DNA of 64,000 bases from Bacillota bacterium (GTDB lineage Bacteria > Bacillota > Clostridia > Lachnospirales > Lachnospiraceae). Of the stretch, positions 63,587 through 64,000 are shown one piece after another (position 1 is the first letter of the stretch; each line of letters opens with the position of its first letter). The position numbers were made by a program, and so were the translations under genes. Location: assembly GCA_023458035.1 (NCBI GenBank), contig JAEXAX010000017.1, forward strand, positions 1-64,000. Direction: 5' to 3'. The notes below the pieces were generated by a model, which was given only the letters and a program-made list of their open reading frames with translations, made no database searches and was not told the DNA's origin.

Positions 63587-63608
63587 GCGGTAGTTTAAAA
63601 AGTTTCTT

Positions 63609-63666
63609 CCGTAGAGTTTCAACCGTAGAGTTTCAAATTTAATTTATTTATTATTTAATTTATTTA
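63609..63666. repeat. Two pairs of 14-bp direct repeats
   Basis: CCGTAGAGTTTCAA is repeated head to tail at 63609-63622 and 63623-63636. Directly next, ATTTAATTTATTTA occurs at 63637-63650 and 63653-63666. All lie between the two DUF4190 genes, upstream of the 62836 gene's promoter. Confidence 0.8.
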
Positions 63667-63701
63667 AATAGGCGGTTTCGTAACTGTTTCATAAATGATC
63701 T

Positions 63702-64000
63702 TTAGTTAGTCCGGCTATAATGCTGTGTAGTGGGCTTGAAATTTAAATGACGAGTCGCATTATGAGCCAGAAAAAACGGAACAAGACACATAATCAATAC
63801 CAGGACAATCGCAATACACGAGGTAATTAGACCGGTTATAGCAAAAGGATCGAGCTGTCTGCCGCATTTCGAGGCAAGCGCCAGCACCAGACTGATGATA
63901 CCGAGAATCAAACTAAGCGGCCATAAACAGCAAAAAACAACTGCCAGGATGCCCAGTACCATAGAGGCTATGGAAAGACCACTGTACTTCGATGTCTGCA
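63702..64000 (-). CDS. DUF4190 membrane protein, partial at window end
   Basis: The frame is open to the right edge; the visible part reads YSGLSIASMVLGILAVVFCC, then two membrane helices and a short tail ending HYSRTN. It matches the neighbouring gene over SIASMVLGIL..GLITSC, so the pair look like tandem duplicates. The start and any low-complexity N-terminus lie outside the window. An internal ATG at 63962 is not the true start because homology begins before it. Confidence 0.8.
   Translation of the reverse strand, partial: QTSKYSGLSIASMVLGILAVVFCCLWPLSLILGIISLVLALASKCGRQLDPFAITGLITSCIAIVLVLIMCLVPFFLAHNATRHLNFKPTTQHYSRTN

Overview
The window looks like the chromosome of an anaerobic Clostridia-type Firmicute, most likely near the Lachnospirales. 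Reasons: Shine-Dalgarno sites of the AGGAGG type, an rnfCDGEAB operon, the Gram-positive large SRP RNA, a CIRCE heat-shock operator, a short prolyl-tRNA synthetase without an editing domain, a class B sortase, a type VIIb secretion ATPase, and several small families common in Lachnospiraceae (DUF951, DUF4190, DUF2752, a DUF5721-like protein). I cannot name a species. The hup-rqcP-divIC-tilS-hpt-ftsH block lacks yabP, yabQ and spoIIE, which sporulating relatives carry there, so the lineage may not sporulate.

Layout. 1-7552: accessory region of visibly lower G+C. It holds the 3' end of an IS200-like element with hairpins, then a type VII secretion cassette (MinD/CpaE-like ATPase, YukD ubiquitin-like protein, EssC), then a decayed stretch with a frameshifted orphan protein, a start-less partner and a lipoprotein. 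7553-12225: sucrose module scrA-scrR-scrB with two LacI-type operators 98 bp apart. 12256-17832: a small hypothetical gene and the Rnf ion-pumping ferredoxin:NAD+ oxidoreductase operon on the minus strand. 18010-26153: nitroreductase, S9 peptidase, glycosyltransferase, proS, cca and phosphoglucomutase. 26181-31114: hup, rqcP, divIC-like, tilS, hpt, ftsH. 31146-33705: GH13 glycosidase and tadA.

33702-43151 is the most striking region: a 33-residue leader peptide packed with Phe and Tyr codons and followed by a strong terminator precedes pheA-aroF-tyrA-aroB-aroA-aroC-aroEK-aroQ-aminotransferase. One transcript would encode all seven shikimate steps (AroE and AroK fused) and the Phe/Tyr branch, but no chorismate mutase. 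43212-49274: tRNA-Cys, a type Ic aspartate aminotransferase, a GNAT, ddl-murF, a lipoprotein and the SRP RNA. 49348-52790: rhomboid, HIT, zinc-ribbon and GNAT-AlkD fusion operon. 52795-56337: divergent murG and sortase B, DUF951, then rpsF-ssb-rpsR. 56376-58403: an ArsR repressor with a CoA-disulfide/persulfide reductase carrying a rhodanese domain. 58437-64000: a HAD phosphatase, CIRCE-linked htpG, small hypothetical genes and two DUF4190 membrane paralogues, the second cut by the window end.

Coding density is high. Promoters, terminators and structured leaders were found by eye and are stated as such. Enzyme assignments rest on recognisable family motifs, not on database searches.
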